The notes: generated by a model not told the origin, from the sequence alone. A DNA stretch of 64,000 nucleotides from Oceanobacillus profundus (GCF_003515705.1 NZ_QWEH01000003.1:248001-312000), one strand, 5' to 3'. Counted from the stretch's first letter, positions 37,206-47,934 are shown. Made by a program: numbers and translations.

Positions 37206-37486
37206 GTGTTTTCTTTATTTTATGACTTGGAAATTATATTGTTCATAGCTTTTCTGAAATTAATGATTATTTTTATTATCATTTCCCGTTTTTAGCCTTT
37301 TTAAACATAACTGAGAATTTCAGTTCTCTTTAAAGCCTGATCACATAGGGTTGAAACTTAACATTTAAAGCTTTCACACCATATTGCCAATGTTTTCTGT
37401 TACAGAATCAATAAGTATGTATAACTTGACTTACAACCTTCTATATTTAATAATAATTATTATAAATAACATGCATGAAGGAAGGA
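37206..37486. other. ykzI-yktB divergent spacer
   Basis: About 280 bp, very AT-rich, without open frame or strong repeat. It must hold promoters for both directions; none can be called with confidence. Confidence 0.4.
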
Positions 37487-38116
37487 ATGAAACTTTTGAC
37501 TTTTCAAGGATTTAGACGTGAAGATTTTGAAACATTTACGATAGATGGTCTTGATGAAAGAATGGAAGCAATCCAAACAAGAATTCAGCCGAAGTTCCAA
37601 GAAATCGGATCTGAACTCGCTGACTATGTAGCAGCACAATTAGGAAATGAAATGTATTTACATATTGCTAAACACGCAAGGAGAACTGTAAATCCCCCAA
37701 AGGATACCTGGCTGGCAATAGCAGATAATAAACGAGGATACAAAAAACACCCACACTTTCAAATAGGTTTGTTTGATGATCATCTATTTATGTGGCTAGC
37801 GCTAATTTACGAATTACCAAATAAACAAGAAATTGCGAAATCGTTTATTTCAGCATTTGATAAAATTAAACAGCTTCCAGACAATTTCGTTGTTTCTTTA
37901 GATCATATGAGCAAAGATTCCATAACGCTTCAGGATTTGGAGATGAAACATCTCGAACGCTTTAGAGATGTAAAAAAAGCGGAGTTTTTAATCGGAATTC
38001 ATGTTCCATCTGAAAGTGATTTAGCTGCAAATGGAGGAGATTTAGTCGATACAGCGAAACGAACCTTTCATACATTACTCCCATTTTATCAATTAGCACT
38101 ACAATCTCGTAACTAG
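37487..38116 (+). CDS. yktB: YktB, DUF1054 protein
   Basis: Cytoplasmic protein of 209 residues, DUF1054 (UPF0637) family, structure known but role unknown. Family stretch HIAKHARRTVNPPKDTWLAIADNKRGYKKHPHFQIGLF lies near 60-98. ATG at 37487 (MKLLTFQGF) is preferred because GAAGG lies 5 nt upstream; the frame also opens four codons earlier. Opposite to ykzI, converging on yktA. Confidence 0.85.
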   Translation: MKLLTFQGFRREDFETFTIDGLDERMEAIQTRIQPKFQEIGSELADYVAAQLGNEMYLHIAKHARRTVNPPKDTWLAIADNKRGYKKHPHFQIGLFDDHLFMWLALIYELPNKQEIAKSFISAFDKIKQLPDNFVVSLDHMSKDSITLQDLEMKHLERFRDVKKAEFLIGIHVPSESDLAANGGDLVDTAKRTFHTLLPFYQLALQSRN

Positions 38117-38149
38117 CTGATCTCACCCGTTACAAAAACCTTAAGAAAA

Positions 38150-38185
38150 AAAGACCTTATTCACCTGTATGTGAATAAGGTCTTT
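38150..38185. terminator. Bidirectional terminator between yktB and yktA
   Basis: AAAGACCTTATTCAC and GTGAATAAGGTCTTT form a 15-bp stem around CTGTAT. Confidence 0.9.
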
Positions 38186-38213
38186 GCTTTTCTAAACGGT
38201 AATACCAGCATTA

Positions 38214-38480
38214 TTACATTTTAATAAAGTCGTCGGCTGAATCTCTCGCTTTTTTGACAGTATGGTAACAAGAATAGCCTGATGAGTCTGCGAATGCTGT
38301 AAACAGCTTCTTTTCCTCGCTTTTTGAAGGTACGATCTGTTTAAATCTACGATACAGCAATAGAATTTCTTCGCGACTTACTTTTTTTTCGTAAGCTTTT
38401 TCCACAAGTGAATAAAAATTCACAACATCTATGATCTCTTCCGTTGACCACGTCTCATCTATCGGGTACTCATAACTCAT
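38214..38480 (-). CDS. yktA: YktA, UPF0223 protein
   Basis: Small cytoplasmic protein of 88 residues, UPF0223 family. MSYEYPIDETWSTEEIIDVVNFY and YRRFKQIVPSKSEEKKL are family stretches. Function unknown. Monocistronic, opposite to yktB. Confidence 0.87.
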   Translation of the reverse strand: MSYEYPIDETWSTEEIIDVVNFYSLVEKAYEKKVSREEILLLYRRFKQIVPSKSEEKKLFTAFADSSGYSCYHTVKKARDSADDFIKM

Positions 38481-38625
38481 TATTCCTATTCACCTCATTA
38501 TACCTTATGTGCATATAGACCTATATCAATAAGTTTTTCCGTGATACTTATTATAATACATATCTACTTCTATTTGGTAAACGGGAATTAATTAACCTGT
38601 TTGTTTATCGTTTCCCTGTATATGC

Positions 38626-38659
38626 AAAAAAATAAGCTACACTATATAATGTAGCTTAG
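38626..38659 (-). terminator. Terminator of the SR1-type RNA
   Basis: On the minus strand TAAGCTACA and TGTAGCTTA pair around TTATATAG, followed by seven T. Confidence 0.9.
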
Positions 38660-38671
38660 CCTATAATTGTA

Positions 38672-38776
38672 TTATTTTTTATCACAAGTAGGACATGTAC
38701 CGTAAAGAGTTGTTACTTTTTCATCTTCGTAATCTTCAATAACTTGTTGGCAATCTTGACAAATTATTGTACCCAT
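38672..38776 (-). CDS. sr1P: SR1P, GapA-binding peptide
   Basis: Short frame of 34 codons: MGTIICQDC, then a middle with DEKVTTLYGTCP, ending in TCDKK. Two CxxC pairs (Cys6/Cys9 and Cys28/Cys31) suggest a small zinc ribbon. It matches the SR1P family; in B. subtilis SR1P binds GapA and, with it, promotes RNase J1 activity. RNase J1 itself is encoded at 48774 here. GGGGAT lies about 6 nt before the ATG. The peptide is slightly shorter than the 39 residues of B. subtilis. Confidence 0.85.
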   Translation of the reverse strand: MGTIICQDCQQVIEDYEDEKVTTLYGTCPTCDKK

Positions 38777-38817
38777 TAAGTCATCCCCTTTTCCAACTTT
38801 ATTGATAACATATTCAT

Positions 38818-38846
38818 ATTATAATATGACACATTATAAGAGTCAA
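38818..38846 (-). promoter_or_regulatory. Sigma-A promoter of the SR1-type RNA
   Basis: On the minus strand TTGACT (38846-38841) and TATAAT (38823-38818) are 17 bp apart. Confidence 0.85.
38823..38833 (-). promoter_or_regulatory. CcpN-type operator 1, inside the SR1 promoter
   Basis: TGTGTCATATT on the minus strand fits the CcpN consensus TRTGHYATAYW at all positions and overlaps the -10 edge, so a bound repressor would block the promoter. Confidence 0.65.
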
Positions 38847-38854
38847 TAGTTAAT

Positions 38855-38865
38855 AGTATAACATA
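38855..38865 (-). promoter_or_regulatory. CcpN-type operator 2, upstream of the SR1 -35
   Basis: TATGTTATACT on the minus strand also fits TRTGHYATAYW at all positions. It lies 32 bp, about three helical turns, from operator 1, allowing cooperative binding on one face. Confidence 0.65.
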
Positions 38866-38920
38866 TTTAGAGATATCCCATTGAATAAGAGGCATTATTG
38901 CTATTCCTTCCAAAATTCAT

Positions 38921-38960
38921 AAAAAAACACAACCATATGTATGAAGGCTTATGGTTGTGT
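38921..38960 (-). terminator. Terminator of the deacetylase gene
   Basis: On the minus strand ACACAACCATA and TATGGTTGTGT pair around about 12 nt and are followed by seven T. Confidence 0.85.
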
Positions 38961-39033
38961 CCATTATACGTTAAATCTGAACTTCTCATGATTGAATTCA
39001 GTAAGGTTTTTAACTGGTTTATTAATTACCCCT

Positions 39034-39906
39034 TCATTTTGTTTCGATAAATGTTGGGTCAACTATCTCGTACCCTTTTTCTCTTAAGCCTTCGACAATG
39101 CTCGGTAAGCTTTGAGCTGTCCATTCCCGATCATGCATGAGTAAATTCGCTCCCGGTTTCAATAATGAATACGGTACATCCACCTCTGGCCCTTCTCCTG
39201 AAATCATTGCTTCCGTAAGCTTTTCAGCATTCATATAAGGCTCGAAATAATCATAGCCGTACGTCCAGTTCATTACTGTCATACCGTCTTCTTCGGCAAC
39301 TTGAATTGAATATTCTGTATTAGCACCGTGCGGGGCTCGGAAGAATAACGGACGTTCACCAATAATCTCTTCTATACGATCACTTAGACTTATAACCTCC
39401 TCTTTCTGTTCTTCTTCAGATATCTCTGGTAATGTTGCATGTGTAAACGTATGATTTCCAATCATAAAGCCCATTTCATGAATTTCTTTGAGCATTTCCT
39501 CTTCTTCAGGTGTATCAATAAAATGTCCATTTACAAAGAAGATCGCCCCAGCATCTAATTCTTTTAATGTTTTGGCCATTTCAACAGCATACTTATCAGG
39601 CGCATCATCAATTGTCAATAAGACAACATCTTCATTCGTTTCTGCTTCTATTGGAATTACTGACCAATTTTCCGAAATTGTATACTGGGCTTCAATAGAA
39701 GGCTCGTCCGTAGCCTCCTCTTCTTCAGATTCTTCTTCCTTCACCTCATCCTCACCTTGTTTTTCGTTCTCTGCTGTCTGATTCTGCTATTCATTTTCTC
39801 CATTTGCAGATGGTGATTTTCCCTGACTCGTCGTTTCTGTATCGCTTGCACAGGCTGATAGAATTGCAAAACCAATAACAAGGATAAAGAATGTAATACG
39901 TTTCAT
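39034..39906 (-). pseudogene. Polysaccharide deacetylase lipoprotein, interrupted by an in-frame amber codon
   Basis: Reading from a well-placed ATG at 39906 (AGGAGGAGG upstream), the first 39 codons give a lipoprotein signal (lipobox LSAC, Cys19) and a Ser/Thr/Asn-rich linker. TAG follows at 39789-39787, then the frame runs on unbroken for 251 codons with an acidic linker and a complete NodB domain. Catalytic motifs remain: Asp-Asp in TIDDAPD, HTFTH, RAPHG and LLMHD. The frame, linker composition and domain integrity show one gene with a single CAG-to-TAG change or a sequence error. A GTG at 39744 with AAGGTGAGG upstream could restart translation, giving an unexported 236-residue protein. 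Confidence 0.8.
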
Positions 39907-40215
39907 ATGTAGAACCTCCTCCTAGCTGTAAGAATAGATTACTAGATTTAGTATAAAGCATTCGTGAAACAACTGTCATTTCCGATCGAAAAATATTCCT
40001 GTACAAACCAAATAGGAAATGACTTCACGATATACCAATATAATCCACTTCTATTATATACCCCAAACAATGTTGCTTCATGTTTACAATTTCCGACAAT
40101 AGATTTTCATTTTAATAACAGTTCGATAACATTATCTAAAGTGCACTATTCATTTGATAAACTATCTTTACATTGTCATGAGATAAATTCACAATGAGGA
40201 AGTGAATAAAAGTTG
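39907..40215. other. Divergent spacer between the deacetylase and the small lipoprotein gene
   Basis: About 310 bp, AT-rich, no open frame supported and no strong hairpin. It should contain two divergent promoters; several TATAAT-like boxes occur, none with a convincing -35. Confidence 0.4.
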
Positions 40216-40605
40216 ATGAACAAGTTCTTATTGATGATTTCTACCCTACTAATTTTACTTACAGGTTGTCAGTCTAAAGACGAAGTCGTTGAGGCTATTT
40301 CGTTTAATCCGACGGAATATAATGTCATGATTATCCCAGAAGAATCAATTGAAGAAATTGATGAAATATACATTGATGCCATTATTGATTTAAAAGCAGA
40401 ATACCCTTATGAATTTGCAGATGCAAAAATGGTTGAAATCGATCCCACAGAAATGGATATACCCTTAGACACAAAAGGTACTACTCTTATCATTCAAAAA
40501 AATGGTCAGACGGTTGCACAGCTATCTCGCAACATGCCCAAAGATGAAATTATGGAGCAGCTAGAGGTCACTTTAGAAGAAGATAAAAAGGATGCCTTAA
40601 ACTAA
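40216..40605 (+). CDS. Small predicted lipoprotein
   Basis: Protein of 129 residues with a lipoprotein signal (LLTGC, Cys18) and an acidic mature part. The mature part has a beta-alpha pattern (YNVMIIPEES, LIIQKNGQTVAQL) that could be a degenerate thioredoxin-like fold without cysteines. It reminds me of Bacillaceae proteins labelled small peptidoglycan-associated lipoprotein, but I cannot confirm the family. A TTG one codon upstream is an alternative start. The terminator overlaps its stop. Confidence 0.65.
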   Translation: MNKFLLMISTLLILLTGCQSKDEVVEAISFNPTEYNVMIIPEESIEEIDEIYIDAIIDLKAEYPYEFADAKMVEIDPTEMDIPLDTKGTTLIIQKNGQTVAQLSRNMPKDEIMEQLEVTLEEDKKDALN

Positions 40606-40620
40606 AAGGCATCCTTTTTA
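40585..40620. terminator. Bidirectional terminator between the lipoprotein gene and pdhD
   Basis: AAAAAGGATGCCTT and AAGGCATCCTTTTT pair around the lipoprotein stop codon; it also ends the pdhABCD message. Confidence 0.9.
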
Positions 40621-40641
40621 ATAACGTTCATATTCAATATC

Positions 40642-42048
40642 TTATAACATATGAATTGGAGTTCCAAGTGCCACTTCTGCAGCTTCCATTGTAATCTCAC
40701 CTAACGTTGGATGAGCATGGATAGTTAATGCGATATCTTCAACAGTCATTCCTGCTTCAATAGCAAGTCCGATTTCCGAAATCATATCACTCGCATTTGG
40801 ACCAGCAATTTGGCCACCAATTACTAAGCCATCTTCTTTACGGCTGATTAATTTCAAGAATCCGTCACTATTGTTTAAGGACAACGCACGACCATTTGCA
40901 GCAAATGGGAATTTCCCTACTTTTACATCATAACCAGCATCTTTTGCGTCTTTTTCTGTCATTCCAACAGTTGCAAGTTCTGGATCTGTAAATGCTACGG
41001 CTGGCACACCAAGATAATCGATTTCAGATTTTTCTCCAGCAATTACTTCAGCAGCAATTTTTCCTTCATAGGATGCTTTATGAGCAAGCGGAGGACCTGC
41101 AACAATATCACCGATGGCGAATATATTGTCTACAGAAGAACGACATTGTTTATCGATTTTAACAAGTCCTTTTTCATCAAGCTCAATTCCAGCTTGTTCT
41201 AAGCCGATTTCACTTGTGTTCGGACGACGGCCAACCGTTACAAGTACGTAATCTGCTTCAATTGTTTCTTCTTTTCCTTTAGCTTCATACGTAACTTTCA
41301 CACCGTCAGCTGACTCTTCAACACCTTTAGCCATCGCTTCAGTGATGATTGTAGCACCTTTATTCTTCAAGCGCTTTTTAACAAGCTGTGTCATTTGCTT
41401 TTCAAATCCACTTAGGATATCTTTTGCACCCTCAAGGAAAGTAACTTCTGTTCCGAAGTTTGCATAAGCAGAACCTAGCTCACTTCCAACATATCCAGCA
41501 CCAATAACCACTAATTTCTTAGGAACTTCTTTCAAGTTCAAAGCTCCTGTTGAATCGAGTACACGATCTGAAAATTTGAATGTTGGAATTTCAATTGGTG
41601 ATGAACCAGTTGCAACGATACAATGTTTGAATTTATATGTTTGAGAAGACTTATCGTCCATAACTTTCGCAGTGTTTTTATCTACGAAATATGCTTCCCC
41701 TTTTACGATGTCTACTTTATTCCCTTTAAGAAGGCCTTCAACACCAGATGTTAATTTGTTAACAACGCTGCCTTTCCACTCTTGAACCTTGGAAAAGTCA
41801 ATTGTCACACCTTCTGTTTTGATTCCTAGTTCTTCAGAGCCTTTTGCACTTTCTGCCAAATGACCCGCTTGAATCAATGCTTTTGATGGAATACATCCAA
41901 CATTTAAACAAACTCCCCCTAAAGCACCTTTATCAACAATCGTCACTTTTTGTCCTAATTGTGCAGCACGGATAGCAGCAACATAACCACCAGGACCTGC
42001 TCCAACAACCAGTGTATCTACTTCTACCGGAAAATCTCCTACTACCAT
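40642..42048 (-). CDS. pdhD: PdhD, dihydrolipoamide dehydrogenase (E3)
   Basis: FAD enzyme that reoxidises lipoyl groups of the pyruvate dehydrogenase and other 2-oxoacid complexes. 468 residues. FAD motif [10 protein letters not shown] near 16; redox disulfide GGVCLNVGC (Cys47, Cys52); NAD motif GAGYVGSE near 178; C-terminal HPTLGE with catalytic His446 and Glu451. Last gene of pdhABCD, 3 bp after pdhC. Confidence 0.97.
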   Translation of the reverse strand: MVVGDFPVEVDTLVVGAGPGGYVAAIRAAQLGQKVTIVDKGALGGVCLNVGCIPSKALIQAGHLAESAKGSEELGIKTEGVTIDFSKVQEWKGSVVNKLTSGVEGLLKGNKVDIVKGEAYFVDKNTAKVMDDKSSQTYKFKHCIVATGSSPIEIPTFKFSDRVLDSTGALNLKEVPKKLVVIGAGYVGSELGSAYANFGTEVTFLEGAKDILSGFEKQMTQLVKKRLKNKGATIITEAMAKGVEESADGVKVTYEAKGKEETIEADYVLVTVGRRPNTSEIGLEQAGIELDEKGLVKIDKQCRSSVDNIFAIGDIVAGPPLAHKASYEGKIAAEVIAGEKSEIDYLGVPAVAFTDPELATVGMTEKDAKDAGYDVKVGKFPFAANGRALSLNNSDGFLKLISRKEDGLVIGGQIAGPNASDMISEIGLAIEAGMTVEDIALTIHAHPTLGEITMEAAEVALGTPIHML

Positions 42049-42051
42049 TAC

Positions 42052-43323
42052 CTACGCCTCCATCATAATTAATTGTGGATCATTTAGTAATCGTTTAATT
42101 TGGTTTAAAGCTAGCTGTGCAGTTGCACCATCAACGATACGATGATCAAAGCTTAGAGATAAAGCAAGAACTGGAGCAACGACAATCTCCCCATCACGAA
42201 CAATTGGCTTCTCGGCAATACGACCAATTCCAAGAATTACAGCTTCAGGGTAATTCAATACTGGTGTAAACCATTGCCCACCTGCTGAACCAATGTTTGA
42301 AATTGTGTTAGAAGCCCCTTTCATCTCATCTGGTTTTAGTTTACCATCACGAGCTTTTCCTGCCAATTCATTTATCTCAGCTGAAATTTCAAAGATGGAT
42401 TTCTTATCAGCATCTTTTACAACAGGTACAAGTAATCCTTTGTCTGTATCAGCAGCGATACCGATATTATAGTAATGCTTTTGAACAATCTCGTCTGTTG
42501 AATCGTCAATCCATGAGTTTAGAATTGGGAATTTTTTAGACGCCGACACAAGTGCTTTCACAACATATGGTAAGTACGTTAATTTAATTTCTTGTTCAGC
42601 TGCAACTGCTTTAAACTTCTTACGGTGTGCAACAAGCTCTGTTACATCGATTTCATCCATCAACGTTACATGTGGTGCTTTTGATTTAGAGTTAACCATT
42701 GCTTTCGCGATTGATTTACGGATATTTGTCATCTTCTCGCGAGTTTCTGGGTAGCTGCCAGTTGGAACTGCAACTGGTTTTGCAGCTTGCGTATCAACTG
42801 CTTCTTCAGTTGTTTGTTCCGTTTGTGTTGCCGGTTGGTCACCACTTAGGAAGCTGTCAATATCAGCTTTTAGGATACGACCATTTTTACCAGTACCACT
42901 AACTGCTTCAATAGTTACGTTGTTTTCTCTAGCGTATTTTCTTACAGAAGGCATTGCAATAACTCGTTTACCTTCCGTTTCTGCAGGTTCTTCTTTAGCA
43001 TCTTTTGGAGCTTCCTTTGCAGGCTCCTCTGTTGCTTGTTTGTCAGCTGCCGCTTCTTCCTGACCACTATCATCAGACTCATAACCTTCAGCATCAATGG
43101 TAACAAATACGTTTCCTACATTTGCTACCTCACCTTCTGCAACATGTATCTTTTTGATTGTTCCTTCTACTGGTGAAGGAATCTCAACAACAGCTTTATC
43201 ATTTTGAACTTCGCATAGTACGTCGTCCTCTTTTATTTCATCGCCATCTTTAACGAACCATTTTACAATTTCGCCTTCAGCAATACCTTCCCCGATATCT
43301 GGGAATTTAAATTCAAATGCCAT
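42052..43323 (-). CDS. pdhC: PdhC, dihydrolipoamide acetyltransferase (E2)
   Basis: Core of the pyruvate dehydrogenase complex, 423 residues. One lipoyl domain (2-78) with Lys43 in NDKAVVE as attachment site, a Glu/Ala/Pro-rich linker, a peripheral-subunit binding domain (about 126-162, [12 protein letters not shown]), a second linker, and a catalytic domain (about 195-422) with DHRIVDG (His394, Asp398). Encoded between pdhB and pdhD. Confidence 0.97.
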   Translation of the reverse strand: MAFEFKFPDIGEGIAEGEIVKWFVKDGDEIKEDDVLCEVQNDKAVVEIPSPVEGTIKKIHVAEGEVANVGNVFVTIDAEGYESDDSGQEEAAADKQATEEPAKEAPKDAKEEPAETEGKRVIAMPSVRKYARENNVTIEAVSGTGKNGRILKADIDSFLSGDQPATQTEQTTEEAVDTQAAKPVAVPTGSYPETREKMTNIRKSIAKAMVNSKSKAPHVTLMDEIDVTELVAHRKKFKAVAAEQEIKLTYLPYVVKALVSASKKFPILNSWIDDSTDEIVQKHYYNIGIAADTDKGLLVPVVKDADKKSIFEISAEINELAGKARDGKLKPDEMKGASNTISNIGSAGGQWFTPVLNYPEAVILGIGRIAEKPIVRDGEIVVAPVLALSLSFDHRIVDGATAQLALNQIKRLLNDPQLIMMEA

Positions 43324-43346
43324 ACATCTTACCTCCTGTCTTCTAT

Positions 43347-44324
43347 TTAAAAATTAATTACAGTGTTTACTTTTTCAATAATATCTTGATGGTTTGGTAA
43401 CCAAACCTCTTCAGCGTCCGAGAACGGATAAACCGTATCTGCTGCCGCTACTCGTAATACAGGTGCTTCAAGATGCAAAATTGCTCTTTCTTGAATTTCA
43501 GCAACTACATTCGCTGCTACCCCCGCTTGACGTTGTGCTTCTTGCACAACAACAACACGGCTTGTTTTCTTCACAGATTCTAAAACCGTATCATAGTCAA
43601 TTGGTGATACAGTACGTAAATCGATTACTTCTGCGCTGATTCCGTCTTTTTCAAGTTCTTCTGCTGCTTTAAGACATGCATGTACCATTGCACCGTAAGC
43701 AATTAATGTAACGTCATTTCCTTCTTTTTTTACATCTGCTTTTCCAATTTCTACAGTGTATTCCCCTTCCGGAACCTCACCACGGAAAGAACGGTAAAGC
43801 TTCATATGCTCTAAGAAAATAACTGGATCATTATCGCGAATTGCTGAGATTAACAATCCTTTTGCTTCATATGGAGTTGATGGAATAACAACCTTAAGAC
43901 CTGGTTGCTGTGCCATTAATCCTTCGAGAGAATCAGCGTGCATTTCAGGTGTGTGCACACCTCCACCAAATGGAGCACGAACTGTAATTGGTGCTGTATG
44001 ATGTCCACCAGAACGGTAACGCATACGAGCCATTTGTCCACTAATAGAATCAATTACTTCATATACGAAACCAAAGAATTGAATCTCCGGAACCGGGCGA
44101 TAACCTTGTAATGCAAGCCCAATCGCCAGACCACCAATTCCTGATTCTGCAAGAGGAGTGTCGAATACACGGTCTTCACCGAATTCATCCTGCAAACCTT
44201 CTGTAGCGCGGAATACTCCACCGTTTTGACCAACATCTTCACCAAACACAAGCACGTTTTCATCATTTTTTAATTCAACGCGCATTGCATCTGTAATTGC
44301 TTGAATCATTGTCATTTGTGCCAT
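43347..44324 (-). CDS. pdhB: PdhB, pyruvate dehydrogenase E1 beta
   Basis: Beta subunit of the thiamine diphosphate-dependent E1, 325 residues. Transketolase pyrimidine-binding domain at about 5-180 ([20 protein letters not shown], with the conserved Glu that activates the cofactor) and a C-terminal domain at about 195-315 ([13 protein letters not shown]). Three base pairs after pdhA, so strongly coupled. Confidence 0.97.
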   Translation of the reverse strand: MAQMTMIQAITDAMRVELKNDENVLVFGEDVGQNGGVFRATEGLQDEFGEDRVFDTPLAESGIGGLAIGLALQGYRPVPEIQFFGFVYEVIDSISGQMARMRYRSGGHHTAPITVRAPFGGGVHTPEMHADSLEGLMAQQPGLKVVIPSTPYEAKGLLISAIRDNDPVIFLEHMKLYRSFRGEVPEGEYTVEIGKADVKKEGNDVTLIAYGAMVHACLKAAEELEKDGISAEVIDLRTVSPIDYDTVLESVKKTSRVVVVQEAQRQAGVAANVVAEIQERAILHLEAPVLRVAAADTVYPFSDAEEVWLPNHQDIIEKVNTVINF

Positions 44325-44327
44325 GAT

Positions 44328-45416
<1,089 letters not shown>

Positions 45417-45550
45417 TCACCTCTTCCTTTCTTTATACCCTTAATATTATTGTCTTTCCTAGCGTACCCAGAATAAGGTAAATCTCTACAAAAAATTATA
45501 TATTAATGATGTACCCTATTAAGGTCATAAATAATCACAACCCATAATAA

Positions 45551-45579
45551 ATAATAACCTGTTACATAAATTATGTAAA
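45551..45579 (-). promoter_or_regulatory. Candidate promoter of pdhABCD
   Basis: On the minus strand TTTACA (45579-45574) and TATTAT (45556-45551) are 17 bp apart, about 140 bp before pdhA. It is the best sigma-A match I see in this spacer. Confidence 0.5.
45562..45578. promoter_or_regulatory. Palindromic candidate operator in the pdh promoter
   Basis: TTACATAA-A-TTATGTAA is a perfect 8-bp inverted repeat with a one-base centre, filling the spacer and -35 of the candidate promoter. It does not match the CcpA, Rex or Fnr consensus sites known to me. Confidence 0.5.
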
Positions 45580-45922
45580 GTTTATTGATACAATCCAGCT
45601 TGCTACTAGATCGTAACCCATTTTTTATATTCGGTCAACAGGTTTGCTTATACATTTCAAGCAAATGAAAGGATTTACATTTTAAGCGGGGGTATTTGAT
45701 GAACAACAAGATCTAACTGTTATAATATAGCTTTCGAACTGTACTATTAAACTGTATCTATTATTAAGTTTAAGTTTGTCGAAGCAGTTCATTACGAACT
45801 CTAAAGCCTTACTTATCGGGAAAAGCTATATTTGCAATCACAAGTATCAAGATTCCGCGAACGTAAAATTGTCTTAGAACAATTCAATCACTATTCCTTG
45901 TTATGTTTTTTGCAATAGTAAA
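45580..45922. other. Spacer upstream of pdhA
   Basis: About 340 bp without a supported gene between the pdh promoter and the family A repeat. Contains TATAAT-like boxes (near 45722) but no open frame longer than a few codons with a ribosome site. Confidence 0.4.
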
Positions 45923-46185
45923 GTTGAAAGAAACTACGAACTAACTTCTCGGCTGTTTTCTTCAAGTATGTGCAATAATCGCCGTCCGGGATCGCTTTGG
46001 GCGGATGCTTTCCGTGGGCACGGCTTCACCCTCTCCGGAAGAAACCCACTTCCGGTGAGACTACGCAGAGCGACAGTACAAGGAGGCTCACCAGCTCCCC
46101 TAAGGTGTGCGAAGTATATTTCCGGAGCGGGGAGACGCGCAATCCATTTAAATACACTAATCCACAGTTTATATATACTATCCAA
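45923..46185. repeat. MITE-like repeat, family A copy 3
   Basis: It starts GTTGAAAGAAACTACGAACT, shares GGGATCGC..GGGCGGATGC and TTTCCGTGGGCACGGCTTC with copy 2, and TTTCCGGAGCGG with copy 1. Its right inverted end is eroded (CACAGTTTATA). Open frames of 70-97 codons across it come from its GC content and are not genes. Confidence 0.8.
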
Positions 46186-46230
46186 CAGTCACTTTTTCAA
46201 GTGCAGCTACCATAAGCATAAAATTTGCAT

Positions 46231-46271
46231 AAAAAAACAGACCCAAACTGCTTGTTTATAGGTCTGTTTTT
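46231..46271 (-). terminator. Terminator of ykyA
   Basis: On the minus strand AAACAGACC and GGTCTGTTT pair around a 17-nt loop, followed by a T-run. Confidence 0.85.
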
Positions 46272-46276
46272 AAATT

Positions 46277-46939
46277 TTATTCCTCAAATGAAACTGCTAT
46301 ATCTGCCGTTTCATAAAATTCTTTCTTAAATTCATTGTATTCAACTGTGTAGTTATTAAATGCTTCATTGGAATGAAGCACTTGTTCATAGCTTTTATTA
46401 ATTGAATTAATTTGATCTGTTAATCTATCTTGCTCAAGATCTTCTTGCTGAAGTAACTCATATAGCTCTTGTTCTAATTTTAAAGATTCCGTGTAAGCAC
46501 CATTAAGATCTTCATAAGCGGAATAACGATTATTCATTACTTCATACATTGACTCTGTAATATCTTTTAGCTCTTGATTTTCAATGTCATCAAGCAACGC
46601 TTCAATCTCATTGAATTCTTCTTTTGAACTTACAATACTATCTTTCTCTAGTCCTATTTTTTCTTTTCGTTGCTCAATTATTTCTAATGCTTGATTTGAT
46701 AATTCCTTAATTGTTTCGAAGTCATCCATACCTAAATCAATAATTTGATTATAAATTTCTTGTTCTTTTAATTCTAAGTCCGTAATTTCACTTTGTTGTT
46801 TTTCAAATTCTTCTTCAAGTGTAACTGCTTCTTCAAGATGATTATGTATCTGCTCCTCAGTTGATTGACTGTTACATGCAGTGAACAACACCATCAAGCT
46901 AATTGATAAGATCAGTAATAATAATTTCTTAAAATGCAC
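46277..46939 (-). CDS. ykyA: YkyA-like cell-wall lipoprotein
   Basis: Predicted lipoprotein of 220 residues: lipobox FTAC with Cys22, the rest helical and very rich in Glu, Gln and Leu, a likely long coiled coil (about 28-215). YkyA (putative cell-wall binding lipoprotein) lies between pdhA and def in B. subtilis, as here. Function unknown. Confidence 0.85.
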   Translation of the reverse strand: MHFKKLLLLILSISLMVLFTACNSQSTEEQIHNHLEEAVTLEEEFEKQQSEITDLELKEQEIYNQIIDLGMDDFETIKELSNQALEIIEQRKEKIGLEKDSIVSSKEEFNEIEALLDDIENQELKDITESMYEVMNNRYSAYEDLNGAYTESLKLEQELYELLQQEDLEQDRLTDQINSINKSYEQVLHSNEAFNNYTVEYNEFKKEFYETADIAVSFEE

Positions 46940-47026
46940 GTTTCTTCCTCCTATGTTTTCTAGTTATCATTAAGTATTTTTAAAGTATAACATAATCTAA
47001 TCTTACATACAGTGGTGACTTTTTTA

Positions 47027-47172
47027 AGAGATTGTTCAAAAATTCCAGTAACAATGACGATTCGAGAGCATGAGATCTTCGACTATGTACCGACACGTCC
47101 TATGTCGAACACCGAACACATCCTGAGCAAGCCGGTACAAGGGGCTACGACGTCTCGAACCTTTTGCAACAT
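47027..47172. repeat. Dispersed repeat, family B copy 3 (inverted, diverged)
   Basis: It starts AGAGATTGTTCAAAAATTCC with AGTAACAATGAC and ends TCTCGAACCTTTTGCAACA, the worn ends of copy 2. With AT-rich flanks it fills the ykyA-def spacer of about 430 bp; no gene is supported. Confidence 0.65.
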
Positions 47173-47371
47173 ATAATTTAATGTGATGCCGGATTACAAC
47201 CTCGTCCAATTTTCTAATACGTACTAACTTGATCAGATATAAATTTAAAATTATGATTTATTCATTGAAGTTATGTTAGTATAATACAATGGTATGGTAT
47301 TGGATTAAAAAAGAGGATCAATATTTTTATACCCTCTATTACATAAAATATAACCAGTAAGGAGTAATGAA

Positions 47372-47929
47372 TTGATTATGCTAACAATGAAAGATATTGT
47401 CCGTGAAGGTCACCCCTCTCTAAAAAAAATTGCTGCTGAAGTGGACATGCCGATTAATGATGATGAAAAACAACTATTAAAAGATATGTTGCAGTTTTTA
47501 AAGAATAGTCAAGACGAGGAAATCGCGAAAAAATACGATTTAAGAGCTGGAGTTGGGCTTGCTGCTCCTCAACTTGGTATCGAAAAAAAACTCATTGCCA
47601 TTCATTTTGAAGATTTTAACGGAAAATTATATAGCTACGGTTTAGTAAACCCCAAAATCATCAGTCATTCCGTTGAACAATCCTATTTAGCTGGTGGAGA
47701 AGGCTGCCTTTCGGTGGATCGGGCTGTTGAAGGTTATGTTCCAAGACATGCAAGAATCACAGTGAAAGCAACCGACATGGACGGAAAACCAATAAAGCTA
47801 CGATTAAAAGGATACCCTGCTGTCGTATTTCAACATGAAATCGACCATCTTAATGGAATTATGTTTTACGATCGTATCAATCCAAATAATCCATTCTCAA
47901 TACCTGATAATTCCACCGCAATCGAATAA
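47372..47929 (+). CDS. def: Def, peptide deformylase (YkrB type)
   Basis: Removes the N-formyl group from new proteins; metal enzyme of 185 residues. The three motifs are GVGLAAPQ (60-67), EGCLS with metal ligand Cys112, and QHEIDH with His155, Glu156 and His159, all intact. The likely start is TTG at 47372, with AAGGAG 7 nt upstream; the next in-frame ATG would be 13 nt away. Monocistronic. Confidence 0.95.
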   Translation: MIMLTMKDIVREGHPSLKKIAAEVDMPINDDEKQLLKDMLQFLKNSQDEEIAKKYDLRAGVGLAAPQLGIEKKLIAIHFEDFNGKLYSYGLVNPKIISHSVEQSYLAGGEGCLSVDRAVEGYVPRHARITVKATDMDGKPIKLRLKGYPAVVFQHEIDHLNGIMFYDRINPNNPFSIPDNSTAIE

Positions 47930-47934
47930 TTAGC

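Larger units (their letters stand above)
38626..38811 (-). ncRNA. sr1: SR1-type dual-function regulatory RNA
   Basis: A transcription unit of about 185 nt with a near-perfect sigma-A promoter and a strong terminator encodes the small peptide SR1P and lies close to pdhD. In B. subtilis SR1 (205 nt) lies between pdhD and speA, base-pairs with ahrC mRNA, and encodes SR1P. Presence of the SR1P frame, CcpN-type operators and synteny support the call. The antisense region cannot be confirmed by eye. The start point is inferred from the promoter. Confidence 0.8.

Noticed and set aside
45968-46261. Open frames of 72-97 codons on both strands
   Set aside because: They lie within the GC-richer family A repeat; similar frames appear in other copies and shift with the decay of each copy.
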